Shown in pieces: positions 8,448-17,229 of a stretch of 38,897 bases of DNA; position 1 is the first letter of the stretch; every line of letters begins with the position of its first letter. The notes below the pieces were generated by a model, which was given only the letters and a program-made list of their open reading frames with translations, was not told the DNA's origin and did no database searches. Source of the stretch: Hyphomonadaceae bacterium (GTDB lineage Bacteria > Pseudomonadota > Alphaproteobacteria > Caulobacterales > Hyphomonadaceae). The stretch lies in assembly GCA_027482995.1 (NCBI GenBank), contig JAIXVM010000238.1:1-38897 (forward strand), written 5' to 3'. The position numbers and the translations under genes were made by a program.

Positions 8448-11400
8448 TCACTCTGCCGCGATCAGCGACGTCTTTCCCTTCGGCAGTTTGCCCATCGGCC
8501 AACCCGCCCAGAGCGCGGCCTCGGTGGCCTTCGCTTTCTGCGCCGCCGCTTCCTTCACATGGCCGAAGCCGCGGATCTCGTCCGGCACCTTGGCGATCTC
8601 GACGGCGAGCGCGTGATTGGCGCTCGTGAGTTCGCGGGCGATGCGGCCGAGATTCTCAAGGTAGGTATCGCGCAGCGCGCGTTCCATCTTGCGCTCTTCG
8701 GTATAGCCGAACAGGTCCAGCTTCGTGCCGCGCAGGCCCTTGAACTTCGCCAGAAGTTTGAAGCCGGTCATCATCCAGGCGCCAAAGTGCTTTTTCTCGA
8801 GATGGCCGTGCGAATCCTTCTTCGCAATCATCGGCGGGGCGAGCCAGAAGCGCAGCTTGCCGCCCTTGAACTGGCTGGCGAGCTGCTCTGCAAATTTTCC
8901 GTCCGTGTAGAGACGGGCGACTTCATACTCGTCCTTGTAGGCCATCAGCTTGAAGGCATAGGTCGCCGCCGCGCGGGTCAGGCTATCGCCGAGCCCGGCT
9001 TTCTCTTCGGCGGCGCGGACTTCGGCGACGATAGCCCGGTACCGGGCGGCATAGTCTTCATTCTGGTAGGCGGTGAGGCGGCCGGCGCGGTCTTCGATCA
9101 ACGCGTCCAGCGTCTTCGGCTCGACATGACCGCGCGGGTCGCTTTGCGCCGCAAGGCGCTCGGGCGCCGCAGCGGCGAGGCGGCCGATATTGAACGCCGC
9201 CATGTTGTCCTCGACCTTGGTGCCGTTGAGGCGAATGGCGCGGTAGATGCCGCGCAAGGACACCGGCACCTTGCCCATCTGCCAGGCATATCCGGCCATG
9301 ATCATGTTGGTGTAGATCGCTTCGTGCAGGTAACCGACGGCAAGCGCCTCGGCATCGAACGCGCCGAACTCCGCCGCCTGGCGCTTCACGCGCGCCGAGA
9401 GCAGTTCGCTCTCGAAGCGTTTTGACCGGTTACGGATGAATTCCGATGTCGGTGTCACGTCCGAGTTCGCATAAGCCGCCGTGCGGCCCGCATCCATCAG
9501 GTTGAGGGCGTCGCCGCCGGCCGCGACCACGAGATCGCAGGCGATCACACAATCGGCGCTGGCGGGCGGCACGCGCCCTGTCGAGATCATCTCCGGCTCG
9601 CGCGCGAAGCGGATATGGCTGAGCACTGGTCCGCCCTTCTGGGCGAGGCCGGTCATGTCGAGGGACGACGCGGCGTTGCCGTCCACATGCGCGGCCATCG
9701 CCAGCACGGCGGCCACCGTGGTTACACCTGTCCCGCCGACGCCGGTGAACAGGATGTTCCAGGGCTGGGCGAGGCTCGGCGTCTCCGGCAGGGGCAGGCC
9801 GTCCGCGTTGAACTCGAGGCGCGGCTGCGCCTCCCAGGCAGGCTCGCCGTCCTGGATGGTCACGAAGCTCGGGCAGAAGCCCTTGAGGCAGGAGAGGTCC
9901 GTATTGCAGGACGACTGGTTGATGCGCCGCTTGCGGCCCAGCTCGGTCTCGACCGGCTCCACCGACAGGCAGTTCGATTTCACCGAGCAATCGCCGCAGC
10001 CTTCGCAGACTTCGGTGTTGATGATCGTCCGTACACGGTCCGGCTTGATCATGCCGCGCTTGGAGCGGCGGCGCTTCTCGGTCGCGCACATCTGGTCATA
10101 GATGATGACGGACACGCCCGGCGTGCCGCGCAGTTTCACCTGCACGTCTTCGAGGTCGTCGCGGTGGTGGATCTTCACGCTGCGCGGCAGGCCGGTGACG
10201 TTCGCATACCGCGTCGGGTCTTCGGTCACGATGTGGATCGTGCGGACGCCTTCGGCCTCGACCTGCTGCGCGATCATCGCGGGCGTCTGGCCAGATTCCA
10301 CGTGCTGCCCGCCGGTCATCGCGACGGCGTCGTTGTAGAGGATCTTGTAGGTCATGTTCGCGCCGGACGTGACGGCGGCACGGATCGCGAGGCTGCCCGA
10401 ATGCGAGTAAGTGCCATCGCCGAGGTTGACGAACACATGGTTCTCGTCCGTCGCCCAGTGCTGGCCGATCCAGCCGATGCCTTCGCCGCCCATCTGGCTC
10501 GTCATGTCGGTTTTCCGGTCCGGCATGAAGTTCGCCATGTAGTGGCAGCCGATCCCGGCGAGCGCGCGGCTGCCTTCCGGCACGACGGTCGATGTATTGT
10601 GCGGGCAGCCCGAGCAGAAGTGCGGCGAGCGCACGGTGGGCGAGGCATTGGTGCGGGCCGCTTCGCTCGCGCGTCCGACTCGGTCGAAGTACGCCGTGGC
10701 GCGCGCGGTATCCCAGCCGGACGGCAGCGCATGCATCAGCGCGCCTGCGATTTCCGGTATGGTCAGCGACGCGATATCGGAGAGCAGCGGCGCGCCCTGC
10801 GCGTCTTTCTTGCCTTCGATCACCGGGCGCCGGCTGTCCGGAAGGTCATACAGCGCAGCCTTCAGCTGGTCTTCGATCAACGGGCGTTTGTGCTCGATGA
10901 CGATGACCCGCTCGAGGCCTGCGCAGAATTCGCGAATGCCTTGCGGCTCCAGCGGCCAGGGCATCGCCACCTTGTAGATCGTCAGGCCTAGCGCGCCGGC
11001 TTCCTGCGGGCTGAGGCCGAGCGCGGCAAGGGCCTCGAACACGTCGCGCGCCGCCTGTCCGGTGACGATCAGGCCAAGGCGCGGACGCGGCGAGGGGAGG
11101 ATCACATGGTCGAGGCGGTTCGCGCGCACATAGGCCTGCGCCGCCGGCAGCTTCACCTGGCGCAGGCGTGCTTCCTTGCTCAGCGGCACGTCGCCCCGGC
11201 GCATGTGCACGCCGCCGTCCGGCAGCGCGAAGCCCGGCTGCTGGATGGCAAGCCGCTTGAGATCGACATTGACCACCGCGCCGGAGTCCATCGTGTCGGC
11301 CAGCGCAACCAGGCCAACCCAGGCGCCGGAGTACCGGCTCATCTCCCAGCCATGGATGCCGTAATCGAGAACGTCCTGGATCGAAGCTGGATTCAGGGTC

Positions 11401-11906
11401 GGGATCTCGGCGTCCATCATTGCGTATTCGGACTGTGACGGCAGGGTCGACGACTTGCAGTTATGGTCGTCGCCGACAACCGCGAGGACTCCTCCGAGGG
11501 CGGATGTTCCGGCGGCGTTCGCGTGCTTGAACACGTCGCCGGTGCGGTCAACGCCCGGCGCCTTGCCATACCAGATGCCGAACAGGCCATCGAACTTCGC
11601 GCCCGGGAACAGGCCGAGCTGCTGCGAGCCCCAGACAGCGGTCGCGCCGAGGTCTTCGTTGAGACCTTCCCAGAACTTGATGTCGTGCGCGTCGAGACGC
11701 GATTGTACGGCGCGCAGCTGCTGGTCGTATCCGCCGAGCGGCGAGCCGCGATAGCCGGAGATGAAGCCGCCAGTGTTGTGACCGGCAGCACGGTCGAGAC
11801 GTTTGCGGTCAAGCGGCAGGCGAACCAGCGCCTGGATGCCCGTCATGTAAGCCTTGCCCTCGACAAGATCATATTTGTCGTCCAGCGTGACTTCACGATG
11901 TTTCAT
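8448..11906 (-). CDS. Indolepyruvate ferredoxin oxidoreductase-family enzyme, single-chain
   Basis: 1152 residues from the ATG at 11906, which has a GAGG ribosome site; an ATG 8 codons upstream lacks one. The domains follow the fused IorA-IorB layout. An N-terminal pyrimidine-binding/transketolase-like region comes first. A TPP-binding region follows (CSGCPHN near 431, GDGTYSHSG near 496, NDAVAMTGG near 525). Next is a cysteine cluster for iron-sulphur binding (CEGCGDCSVKSNC, then further Cys, 634-680). A gamma-type domain beginning ILFTGVGGTGV (near 718) is last. The family oxidatively decarboxylates aryl- or branched-chain 2-oxo acids to the acyl-CoA while reducing ferredoxin, so the likely role is amino acid catabolism. 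The divergent Lrp/AsnC regulator fits this. Confidence 0.92.
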   Translation of the reverse strand: MKHREVTLDDKYDLVEGKAYMTGIQALVRLPLDRKRLDRAAGHNTGGFISGYRGSPLGGYDQQLRAVQSRLDAHDIKFWEGLNEDLGATAVWGSQQLGLFPGAKFDGLFGIWYGKAPGVDRTGDVFKHANAAGTSALGGVLAVVGDDHNCKSSTLPSQSEYAMMDAEIPTLNPASIQDVLDYGIHGWEMSRYSGAWVGLVALADTMDSGAVVNVDLKRLAIQQPGFALPDGGVHMRRGDVPLSKEARLRQVKLPAAQAYVRANRLDHVILPSPRPRLGLIVTGQAARDVFEALAALGLSPQEAGALGLTIYKVAMPWPLEPQGIREFCAGLERVIVIEHKRPLIEDQLKAALYDLPDSRRPVIEGKKDAQGAPLLSDIASLTIPEIAGALMHALPSGWDTARATAYFDRVGRASEAARTNASPTVRSPHFCSGCPHNTSTVVPEGSRALAGIGCHYMANFMPDRKTDMTSQMGGEGIGWIGQHWATDENHVFVNLGDGTYSHSGSLAIRAAVTSGANMTYKILYNDAVAMTGGQHVESGQTPAMIAQQVEAEGVRTIHIVTEDPTRYANVTGLPRSVKIHHRDDLEDVQVKLRGTPGVSVIIYDQMCATEKRRRSKRGMIKPDRVRTIINTEVCEGCGDCSVKSNCLSVEPVETELGRKRRINQSSCNTDLSCLKGFCPSFVTIQDGEPAWEAQPRLEFNADGLPLPETPSLAQPWNILFTGVGGTGVTTVAAVLAMAAHVDGNAASSLDMTGLAQKGGPVLSHIRFAREPEMISTGRVPPASADCVIACDLVVAAGGDALNLMDAGRTAAYANSDVTPTSEFIRNRSKRFESELLSARVKRQAAEFGAFDAEALAVGYLHEAIYTNMIMAGYAWQMGKVPVSLRGIYRAIRLNGTKVEDNMAAFNIGRLAAAAPERLAAQSDPRGHVEPKTLDALIEDRAGRLTAYQNEDYAARYRAIVAEVRAAEEKAGLGDSLTRAAATYAFKLMAYKDEYEVARLYTDGKFAEQLASQFKGGKLRFWLAPPMIAKKDSHGHLEKKHFGAWMMTGFKLLAKFKGLRGTKLDLFGYTEERKMERALRDTYLENLGRIARELTSANHALAVEIAKVPDEIRGFGHVKEAAAQKAKATEAALWAGWPMGKLPKGKTSLIAAE

Positions 11907-11985
11907 GAACGTCGCTTCCTCGATTTCCACTCAGGTATATTATTGGGTGAATCGCGTGAAATTGCTTGCCTAACTTGCGCAGCTT

Positions 11986-12001
11986 TTGCTATTTTGAGCA
12001 A
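11986..12001. promoter_or_regulatory. Candidate Lrp/AsnC operator between the oxidoreductase and its regulator
   Basis: A 16-base dyad, TTGCT-n6-AGCAA with an AT-rich centre, in the 128-bp divergent promoter region. A wider GTGAAA / TTTCAC pair flanks it (near 11956 and 12006). Lrp-family proteins bind AT-centred dyads and commonly control the divergent neighbour. Not tested by any alignment. Confidence 0.4.
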
Positions 12002-12034
12002 TAAATTTTCACGATCAATTGGAATGTCGGAATA

Positions 12035-12532
12035 TTGTCCCAAGAATTAGATAGCGTCGATGCCCGGATCCTGGATCTCATCCAGCGTGACGCGAGCCTG
12101 TCTGTCGCCGAAATTGCCGAGCGGGTCGGCCTCTCCTCGTCGCCCTGCTGGCGCCGCATCAAGCGCATGGAAGAGGCCGGGTTCATCCTCGGCCGCGTCA
12201 CGCTGATCAACAATCACGCCCTCGGGCTGGACTTCGAAGTGATCGCCAGCGCGAAGCTCGCCCTGCCGAGCCGGGAGAACCTCGAAGCTTTCGAGTCCAT
12301 GGTGCAGGACTGGCCGGAAGTGATCCAGTGCATGACCGTGACCGGCGCGGTGGACTACATGCTGCACATCGTGACGACCGACATGCACGCGTACGACAAC
12401 TTCCTGCGCGACAAGCTGCTCGGCTCCAAACTCGTCTCGGATGTCCAGTCGCGCATCGTCATCCGCGTCGCCAAGAAAACCACGGCCCTGCCGCTAGGTC
12501 TCGTGCGGCAGACAACCAAGGTCCATGATTGA
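12035..12532 (+). CDS. Lrp/AsnC family transcriptional regulator
   Basis: 165 residues starting at a TTG codon at 12035; no ATG or GTG lies in frame before the protein's conserved start (LDSVDARILDLIQRDA). The N-terminal helix-turn-helix is at about residues 22-45 (VAEIAERVGLSSSPCWRRIKR, seen in two parts), followed by the RAM/AsnC ligand-binding domain (VIQCMTVTGAVDYMLHI). Such proteins sense amino acids or 2-oxo acids and often control a divergent catabolic gene, as BkdR does. The partner here is the oxidoreductase across a 128-bp AT-rich gap containing a dyad at 11986-12001. A TTG start would keep expression low. Confidence 0.93.
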   Translation: MSQELDSVDARILDLIQRDASLSVAEIAERVGLSSSPCWRRIKRMEEAGFILGRVTLINNHALGLDFEVIASAKLALPSRENLEAFESMVQDWPEVIQCMTVTGAVDYMLHIVTTDMHAYDNFLRDKLLGSKLVSDVQSRIVIRVAKKTTALPLGLVRQTTKVHD

Positions 12533-12538
12533 GCCGCG

Positions 12539-13423
12539 TCAGCGCAGGTCGAAAGCGGAATAGTCGGACACCAGCACACCCGGCAGCACACTCGCCCCGC
12601 TCGCTTCGTGCGCGGCTATGCCGGACCGGAGCGCTTCGCCAATGTCAGTCCCGGGCTCGCGGGCGTCCGCGAAGATCATGGCGATCGGCCGCTGCGGCGC
12701 GGACAGGTCGGCGCACACCTTCTGGCCGGCAGGGCAGGTGACCTCCGCGCGGCTATAGCCGAGGTCCAGCACGGATGCGGGAACGGCATCCGCCTCGCAG
12801 GGCAGGTTCGCGGCAATCGCGGCCTTCAGCGCATGTCCGCGGGTGTGCGACAGGAATGTGTTCTGCATCGACGTGCCTTCGACCGAAGCCGCGCCGACCG
12901 CAATCACGCGGTCCATCGTGCAGGTGCCGGCGCCGAGATTGAGATTGGCAAAGGCGGTTTCGACCGGTTCGCTGAGACCGGCGGCAAAGATCGCGTCGGA
13001 ACGCGCGAAGGTCCAGGTCTCGTCACCGACGAGCACATAAGCGGTGAAGTCGGCGAGGCGGCCCGTGGAGTCGGCGCCCGTGAACCGGGCCGTCTCGCGC
13101 CAGCGCGCGTCTGAAAACAGCGGCGGCGGCGGGGCGGGCTCGGCGGCGGGCTCCGCAACCGGTTCAGGCGCGGCGGCGACTTCCGGCAGGGGGTCCGGCT
13201 CAGCCACTTCGGCAACCGGTTCGGGCTCAACGGGAGGCACGAGGGCGGCAGCGGGCAGGGACTGCGCCGACAGGACAGGCTCGACACCGATCTCGCCGGG
13301 TTGCAGCCTCAGCGACCACCAGGTGGCGACGAGGCCCAGTAACAGCAACAGCAGGAGGAGGAGAACCGCGCCTTTGAAGCTGCGTTTCTTCTCGGGCGGC
13401 GGAAGTTGATAATAGTCAGACAT
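12539..13423 (-). CDS. Membrane-anchored proline/alanine/glutamate-rich protein
   Basis: 294 residues from the ATG at 13423 (MSDYYQLPPPEKK), preceded by AGGGG; an ATG three codons upstream is less well placed. A short basic cytoplasmic stretch leads into a strongly hydrophobic helix (eight consecutive leucines, about residues 18-35). A P-A-E-V-rich linker (residues 60-105) follows, and then a compact domain of about 180 residues with four Cys (TCTMD, PCEAD, TCPAG, VCADL) that could form two disulphides in the periplasm. I do not recognise the domain. The layout (anchor, extended linker, periplasmic domain) resembles envelope-spanning proteins. It converges on the Lrp gene with a 6-bp gap. Confidence 0.75.
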   Translation of the reverse strand: MSDYYQLPPPEKKRSFKGAVLLLLLLLLLGLVATWWSLRLQPGEIGVEPVLSAQSLPAAALVPPVEPEPVAEVAEPDPLPEVAAAPEPVAEPAAEPAPPPPLFSDARWRETARFTGADSTGRLADFTAYVLVGDETWTFARSDAIFAAGLSEPVETAFANLNLGAGTCTMDRVIAVGAASVEGTSMQNTFLSHTRGHALKAAIAANLPCEADAVPASVLDLGYSRAEVTCPAGQKVCADLSAPQRPIAMIFADAREPGTDIGEALRSGIAAHEASGASVLPGVLVSDYSAFDLR

Positions 13424-13502
13424 GGGCCTCATCCCCTGATCGGCGCCACCACCATAACCCGGTTTTGCGGATATGGGATCACCCTTTACGCGCCCGCGCG
13501 CT

Positions 13503-14588
13503 TCAGGCGGCAGTCACTTTTGTCACGTGGCCGTTCGACCGCAACAGCCGGTGCTCACCGCCGCCCGGCCACACCTTGAGGAAGGTGATGAAGTCGTTCG
13601 GATTGATGCCGACCTGGTCCGGGCCCTGGAAAAAGGCGGCCGGCTCGAAGCTCAGCCAGGCGAGCGGCCGCGCCGGCGTGGCCTTCGCGCCTTCGGACTC
13701 CAGTGACGCGATCAGCGCCCGGCGAACCTCCGCAGGCGGATATTGCAGGAATACCGAATGATAGACCACCGTCAGGCCTGTTTCAGGCCGCACCGCGAGC
13801 CGGGCCTCGAGCCAGTCGGCTGCGTCCGCCTTCTCCACCTGCACGCCTGTTGCGTTGGCCAGCGCAATCGCGCGGTCGAGGCGATTGCGGCGGGCGGGCT
13901 GGTCCGGCCAGGCATAGGATTTCCGCCGCAGCGCCATCCCGGGATCGGACACATCGATCGGGTTCTGATCGCACGCTGCGCGCGAGGCCACCTCGATACG
14001 GGCGTCCAGATGCTCGGGCACCGGGCCGTTCCACACCGTATCGATCTCGACCGGGCTGCCGCCCGCCCGCGACCAGCTTCCTGTGCGATAGCCAAACCGG
14101 TCCCAGTTCTGGTTGAGGCCGGCGCTGGCCCCAAGCTCCAGCACATGCATCGGCCCCGGAAATTGCGCGGCGAGATGCAGGAACCCCGGTAACAGCGCGA
14201 TCGAGCGCCGCACTTCATTCGTCTGCGGAGGAGATTTGATGAACTCGCGCGCCTCGCGGTCGGTCGCGGTGAGCCAGTCGCTGGCCAGTGGCCAGATCGT
14301 GTCGATCGACCATTCCGCAGCCCAGCCGGGATAGGCTGCCGCCAACGCCGTTGCGGCGCCAGTCAGCACGCTGTGATGCAGGTAGCCTGCAATCCTGAGC
14401 GACAGGGCGTCCCGCCGGGGATTTCCTGGCCAGCCCGCGACGAGTTTCGCCGCCGCGCCGCCCGCCTCGATGTCGTCAGCCATCCGGTCGCAAAGTGCGC
14501 CCATGAAGGGCGATCCGAGCGTCGTACAGAACACGGCCTGATCACGGAAGTGGAGGAGAATGTCCTCCGTAGACGGTATATCATTCAT
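13503..14588 (-). CDS. DUF2332 family protein
   Basis: 361 residues from the ATG at 14588 (MNDIPSTEDILLHF), which overlaps the stop of the upstream gene in an ATGA, so translation is coupled. The family is recognised by HVLELGASAGLNQNWDRF, a methyltransferase-like glycine motif, with VVYHSVFLQY and the terminal region PGGGEHRLLRSNGHVT. DUF2332 has no assigned function, although its motif resembles the SAM-binding loop of class I methyltransferases. The longer reading back to 14795 runs through the neighbouring gene and is not used. Confidence 0.88.
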   Translation of the reverse strand: MNDIPSTEDILLHFRDQAVFCTTLGSPFMGALCDRMADDIEAGGAAAKLVAGWPGNPRRDALSLRIAGYLHHSVLTGAATALAAAYPGWAAEWSIDTIWPLASDWLTATDREAREFIKSPPQTNEVRRSIALLPGFLHLAAQFPGPMHVLELGASAGLNQNWDRFGYRTGSWSRAGGSPVEIDTVWNGPVPEHLDARIEVASRAACDQNPIDVSDPGMALRRKSYAWPDQPARRNRLDRAIALANATGVQVEKADAADWLEARLAVRPETGLTVVYHSVFLQYPPAEVRRALIASLESEGAKATPARPLAWLSFEPAAFFQGPDQVGINPNDFITFLKVWPGGGEHRLLRSNGHVTKVTAA

Positions 14589-15214
14589 GTCATCACCGAG
14601 TTGTGCAGTATGGGTTGGTAGCCAGCGCGCAAGGCCTCGCAGCTGATCCGCGGGGTCAGGCGTTCGCCCGCGGCATGCAGGCCCTGCGGACGCCCGTATC
14701 CGGCGAAGGACCAGGCGCGCGCCTCGCCTCGATACTTCAGCCAGGCCCGGCCATCTGCGGCGTAAAACGCGCCGTCCGGAAGGCTGGCGGGCCATATCGT
14801 CTCGCGGTCTGACTTGCGCGTCAGCACATCCTGGATCTCACCGGCCGATTTCGCGTCCAGCGCGCCGATGCGTTCACCGGCGGCCAGATGGCCTGTCCGG
14901 ACCAGGCCATCGCGAAACGCCTTGGCTTCCGGGCGACGGCATTCGAAACAGGGCCGGTGCCCCGCCGCCAGTGCCGACGCCTCATCGAGGAAGAAGAGTT
15001 CGGTATACAATCCCGGCTGCATCAGCGCGCGCCGGCGATCCTTGAAACTCAGCACACAGATGATCCACTGCTGCGAAGCCCAGCGGCGGTCTTTCAGCGT
15101 CTGGTTGTCCCGGTGGAAACAGCCGCCCCGGTTGCCCATGAACAGGCCGCGCTCCGGCACGGCGTGCACGAGGCCAAAGGGATCCACCCTGTTCTGACGC
15201 GGCAAGACCGGCAC
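14585..15214 (-). CDS. Conserved hypothetical protein with HxPCxxCRR motif
   Basis: 209 residues if translation starts at the GTG at 15214. The frame extends to an ATG at 15253, but the extra codons lie inside the thiolase terminator hairpin (15223-15260), so the shorter form is more likely. Recognisable blocks are NRVDPFG, RGLFMGNRGGCFH, WIICVLSFKDRRR, YTELFFLDEASALAAG and HRPCFECRRPE. The last, with the earlier Cys/His, could bind a metal, somewhat like the Cys-rich part of Ada. I believe this is a conserved alphaproteobacterial family but cannot name a function. It is translationally coupled to the DUF2332 gene, so the two probably act together. Confidence 0.75.
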   Translation of the reverse strand: MPVLPRQNRVDPFGLVHAVPERGLFMGNRGGCFHRDNQTLKDRRWASQQWIICVLSFKDRRRALMQPGLYTELFFLDEASALAAGHRPCFECRRPEAKAFRDGLVRTGHLAAGERIGALDAKSAGEIQDVLTRKSDRETIWPASLPDGAFYAADGRAWLKYRGEARAWSFAGYGRPQGLHAAGERLTPRISCEALRAGYQPILHNSVMT

Positions 15215-15222
15215 CCCAAATG

Positions 15223-15260
15223 AAAAGGCCCGGACAACGCGGTCTCGCATCATCCGGGCC
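15223..15260 (-). terminator. Rho-independent terminator of the thiolase gene
   Basis: Read on the minus strand: an 8-bp perfect stem (15253-15260 with 15227-15234), an 18-base loop, then TTTT. It lies 29 bp past the thiolase stop. Its T-run ends 8 bp before the GTG start proposed for the next gene. Confidence 0.75.
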
Positions 15261-15288
15261 GGATTTCAGCCGTTCGGGCGATGCGGGA

Positions 15289-16470
15289 TCAGACCCGCTC
15301 GACCGCCATGGCGATACCTTCGCCGCCGCCGATGCACAGCGAGGCCATGCCTTTCTTCGCGCCGCGGTCTTCCATTGCCGCGATCAGCGTGATCAGCACG
15401 CGCGCGCCGGAGGCGCCAATCGGGTGGCCCATCGCGCAGGCGCCGCCGTTAACGTTCAGGATGTCATGGCTGATTCCAAGTTCCTTCATGGCGATCATCG
15501 GGACGACCGCGAAGGCTTCGTTCACTTCCCAAAGGTCGACGTCCTCGACTTTCCAGCCGGCTTTCGCGAGCGCCTTCTTCATCGCCGGCACAGGCGCCGT
15601 GGTGAAGTATTCCGGCTCATGTGCATGGCTGGACGAGGCGACGATCTTGGCGAGCGGCTTCAGGCCGCGCTTCTTGGCTTCGGATTCGCGCATCAGCACG
15701 AGGGCTGCGGCGCCGTCCGAAATCGCCGAGGCGTTCGCGGCGGTGACCGTGCCGTCCTTGGAGAAGGCAGGCTTCAGCGTCGGGATTTTCTCGGGCATCG
15801 CTTCGCGCGGCAGCTGGTCGGTGTCGATCACGACATCGCCCTTCTTGCCCTTCACCGTGATCGGGGTGATCTCGCGCTTGAACTTGCCATTCTTGGTGGC
15901 GTTCTGCGCGCGGGTCAGCGTCTCGAGGGCGTAGGCGTCCTGCTGCTCGCGGGTGAATTGGTACTCGCCGGCGATCTTGTCGGCGAACACGCCCATCGGG
16001 CCCTTCGCGTAGGCATCCGTCAGGCCGTCGAGCGCCATGTGGTCCTCGGCGCCCATCGTGCCGTACTTGTGGCCCTTGCGCACGTTCAGCAGGTGCGGGG
16101 CGTTGGTCATCGATTCCATGCCGCCGACGATGACGATGTTGGCGTCGCCCGCCAGGATCGCGTTGCGGCCCATGACGGCCGCCTGCATGCCCGAGCCGCA
16201 CATCTTGTTGATGGTGGTGGCTTCGAGGCCTTTGTCTTCACCCGACTTGATGCCCGCCTGGCGCGCCGGGGCCTGGCCCTGGCCGGCCGGGAGGCAGTTG
16301 CCCATGATGATCTCGTTGGCTTCGCCTGGCTTCAGGCCGGCTTCCGCGACCGCGGCCTTGACGGCCATCGCGCCCAGTTCGTTGGCCGAGAAACCGGCAA
16401 GGTCGCCCAGCAGACCGCCCATCGGGGTGCGGGCCATACCAACGATCACAACGGGGTCTTTGTCAGACAT
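15289..16470 (-). CDS. Acetyl-CoA C-acyltransferase (thiolase)
   Basis: 393 residues, normal length for a tetrameric thiolase. The acyl-accepting Cys91 is in NKMCGSGMQA, the NEAF motif in WEVNEAFAV, His349 in GHPIGASGAR and the second catalytic Cys379 in CIGGGEG. All residues for catalysis are present. It condenses two acetyl-CoA or cleaves 3-ketoacyl-CoA in the cytoplasm. Sequence alone does not settle whether it serves biosynthesis (PhaA/AtoB-like, as the length and motifs suggest) or beta-oxidation. No phaB or hydroxyacyl-CoA dehydrogenase gene is adjacent. Single gene with its own terminator. Confidence 0.95.
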   Translation of the reverse strand: MSDKDPVVIVGMARTPMGGLLGDLAGFSANELGAMAVKAAVAEAGLKPGEANEIIMGNCLPAGQGQAPARQAGIKSGEDKGLEATTINKMCGSGMQAAVMGRNAILAGDANIVIVGGMESMTNAPHLLNVRKGHKYGTMGAEDHMALDGLTDAYAKGPMGVFADKIAGEYQFTREQQDAYALETLTRAQNATKNGKFKREITPITVKGKKGDVVIDTDQLPREAMPEKIPTLKPAFSKDGTVTAANASAISDGAAALVLMRESEAKKRGLKPLAKIVASSSHAHEPEYFTTAPVPAMKKALAKAGWKVEDVDLWEVNEAFAVVPMIAMKELGISHDILNVNGGACAMGHPIGASGARVLITLIAAMEDRGAKKGMASLCIGGGEGIAMAVERV

Positions 16471-16559
16471 AGGGCATTCCTTCCTGAAGTTTTTGTGCGG
16501 GTGCTATAAAGAAACTTAGGCGCTGCGCGCGCCGTTTCGTCAAGTCCGGGCGGGGGCGA

Positions 16560-17174
16560 TCAGCCCCCCAGCGCCGCCTCGATGTCCGCAATCAGCTCGG
16601 CGTCGGCCGGGCGGGTCGAGGAAGGGTAGGCCTTGATCGGGGTGCCATCGCCCTTGATCAGCACCTTGTGGAAGTTCCATTTCGGCTGGGCCCCTTCGCC
16701 GATCGCCTTGACGGCGGCGGCATAGAACGGGTGCTGGCCGGCGCCGGTGACCGGATACTTCTTGGTCAACGGGAAGGTCACGCCATAGTTGATCTCGCAG
16801 AAGGTCTTCACCTCCGTTTCGGACCCCGGCTCCTGGCTGCCGAAGTCGTTCGACGGCACGCCGACGATGATCAGGCCCTCGTCCTTCTTGGCGTCGTAGA
16901 GTTCCTGCAGACCCTTGTATTGCGGCGTGAACCCGCAGCGGGAGGCGGTGTTAACCACCAGGATGGCCTTCGCGCCAAGGGCGGCGAGATCAAGCGGCTG
17001 ACCATTGATCGACGTGAATTCGGTGGCGGACATGGCTTTTGTTTCCTTGGAAGCGGCTGGGGCAGGCACCGTGGCGGGTGCGGGTTTGGCGGTGGTGGCG
17101 GGCTCGCTGAGAGCGGGGGCGCCGCAGGCGGACAAGGCAAGCGCTGAAAGCAGGACGGTCAGGGACAGGCGCAT
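16560..17174 (-). CDS. Glutathione peroxidase family lipoprotein
   Basis: 204 residues from the ATG at 17174. The signal peptide ends in a lipobox (LSAC, Cys17), followed by an A/P/T-rich linker (about 20-45) and the GPx domain. The catalytic tetrad is visible: Cys in NTASRCGFTPQY, Gln in SNDFGSQEPGS, and Trp-Asn in PKWNFHK. It is a Cys-type (non-selenium) enzyme that probably uses thioredoxin-like donors and reduces hydroperoxides in the periplasm. Most bacterial GPx are cytosolic, so the lipid anchor is notable. It follows the DUF1801 gene on the same strand with a 55-bp gap. Confidence 0.92.
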   Translation of the reverse strand: MRLSLTVLLSALALSACGAPALSEPATTAKPAPATVPAPAASKETKAMSATEFTSINGQPLDLAALGAKAILVVNTASRCGFTPQYKGLQELYDAKKDEGLIIVGVPSNDFGSQEPGSETEVKTFCEINYGVTFPLTKKYPVTGAGQHPFYAAAVKAIGEGAQPKWNFHKVLIKGDGTPIKAYPSSTRPADAELIADIEAALGG

Positions 17175-17229
17175 GAAGGGCGGCTCCGATGGGATGGGTG
17201 AGCCCGATATAGGCGGCCCGGGCCCGCCG

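Noticed and set aside
15220-16509. Plus-strand frame of 429 codons opposite the thiolase
   Set aside because: Antisense shadow; the thiolase has all catalytic residues.
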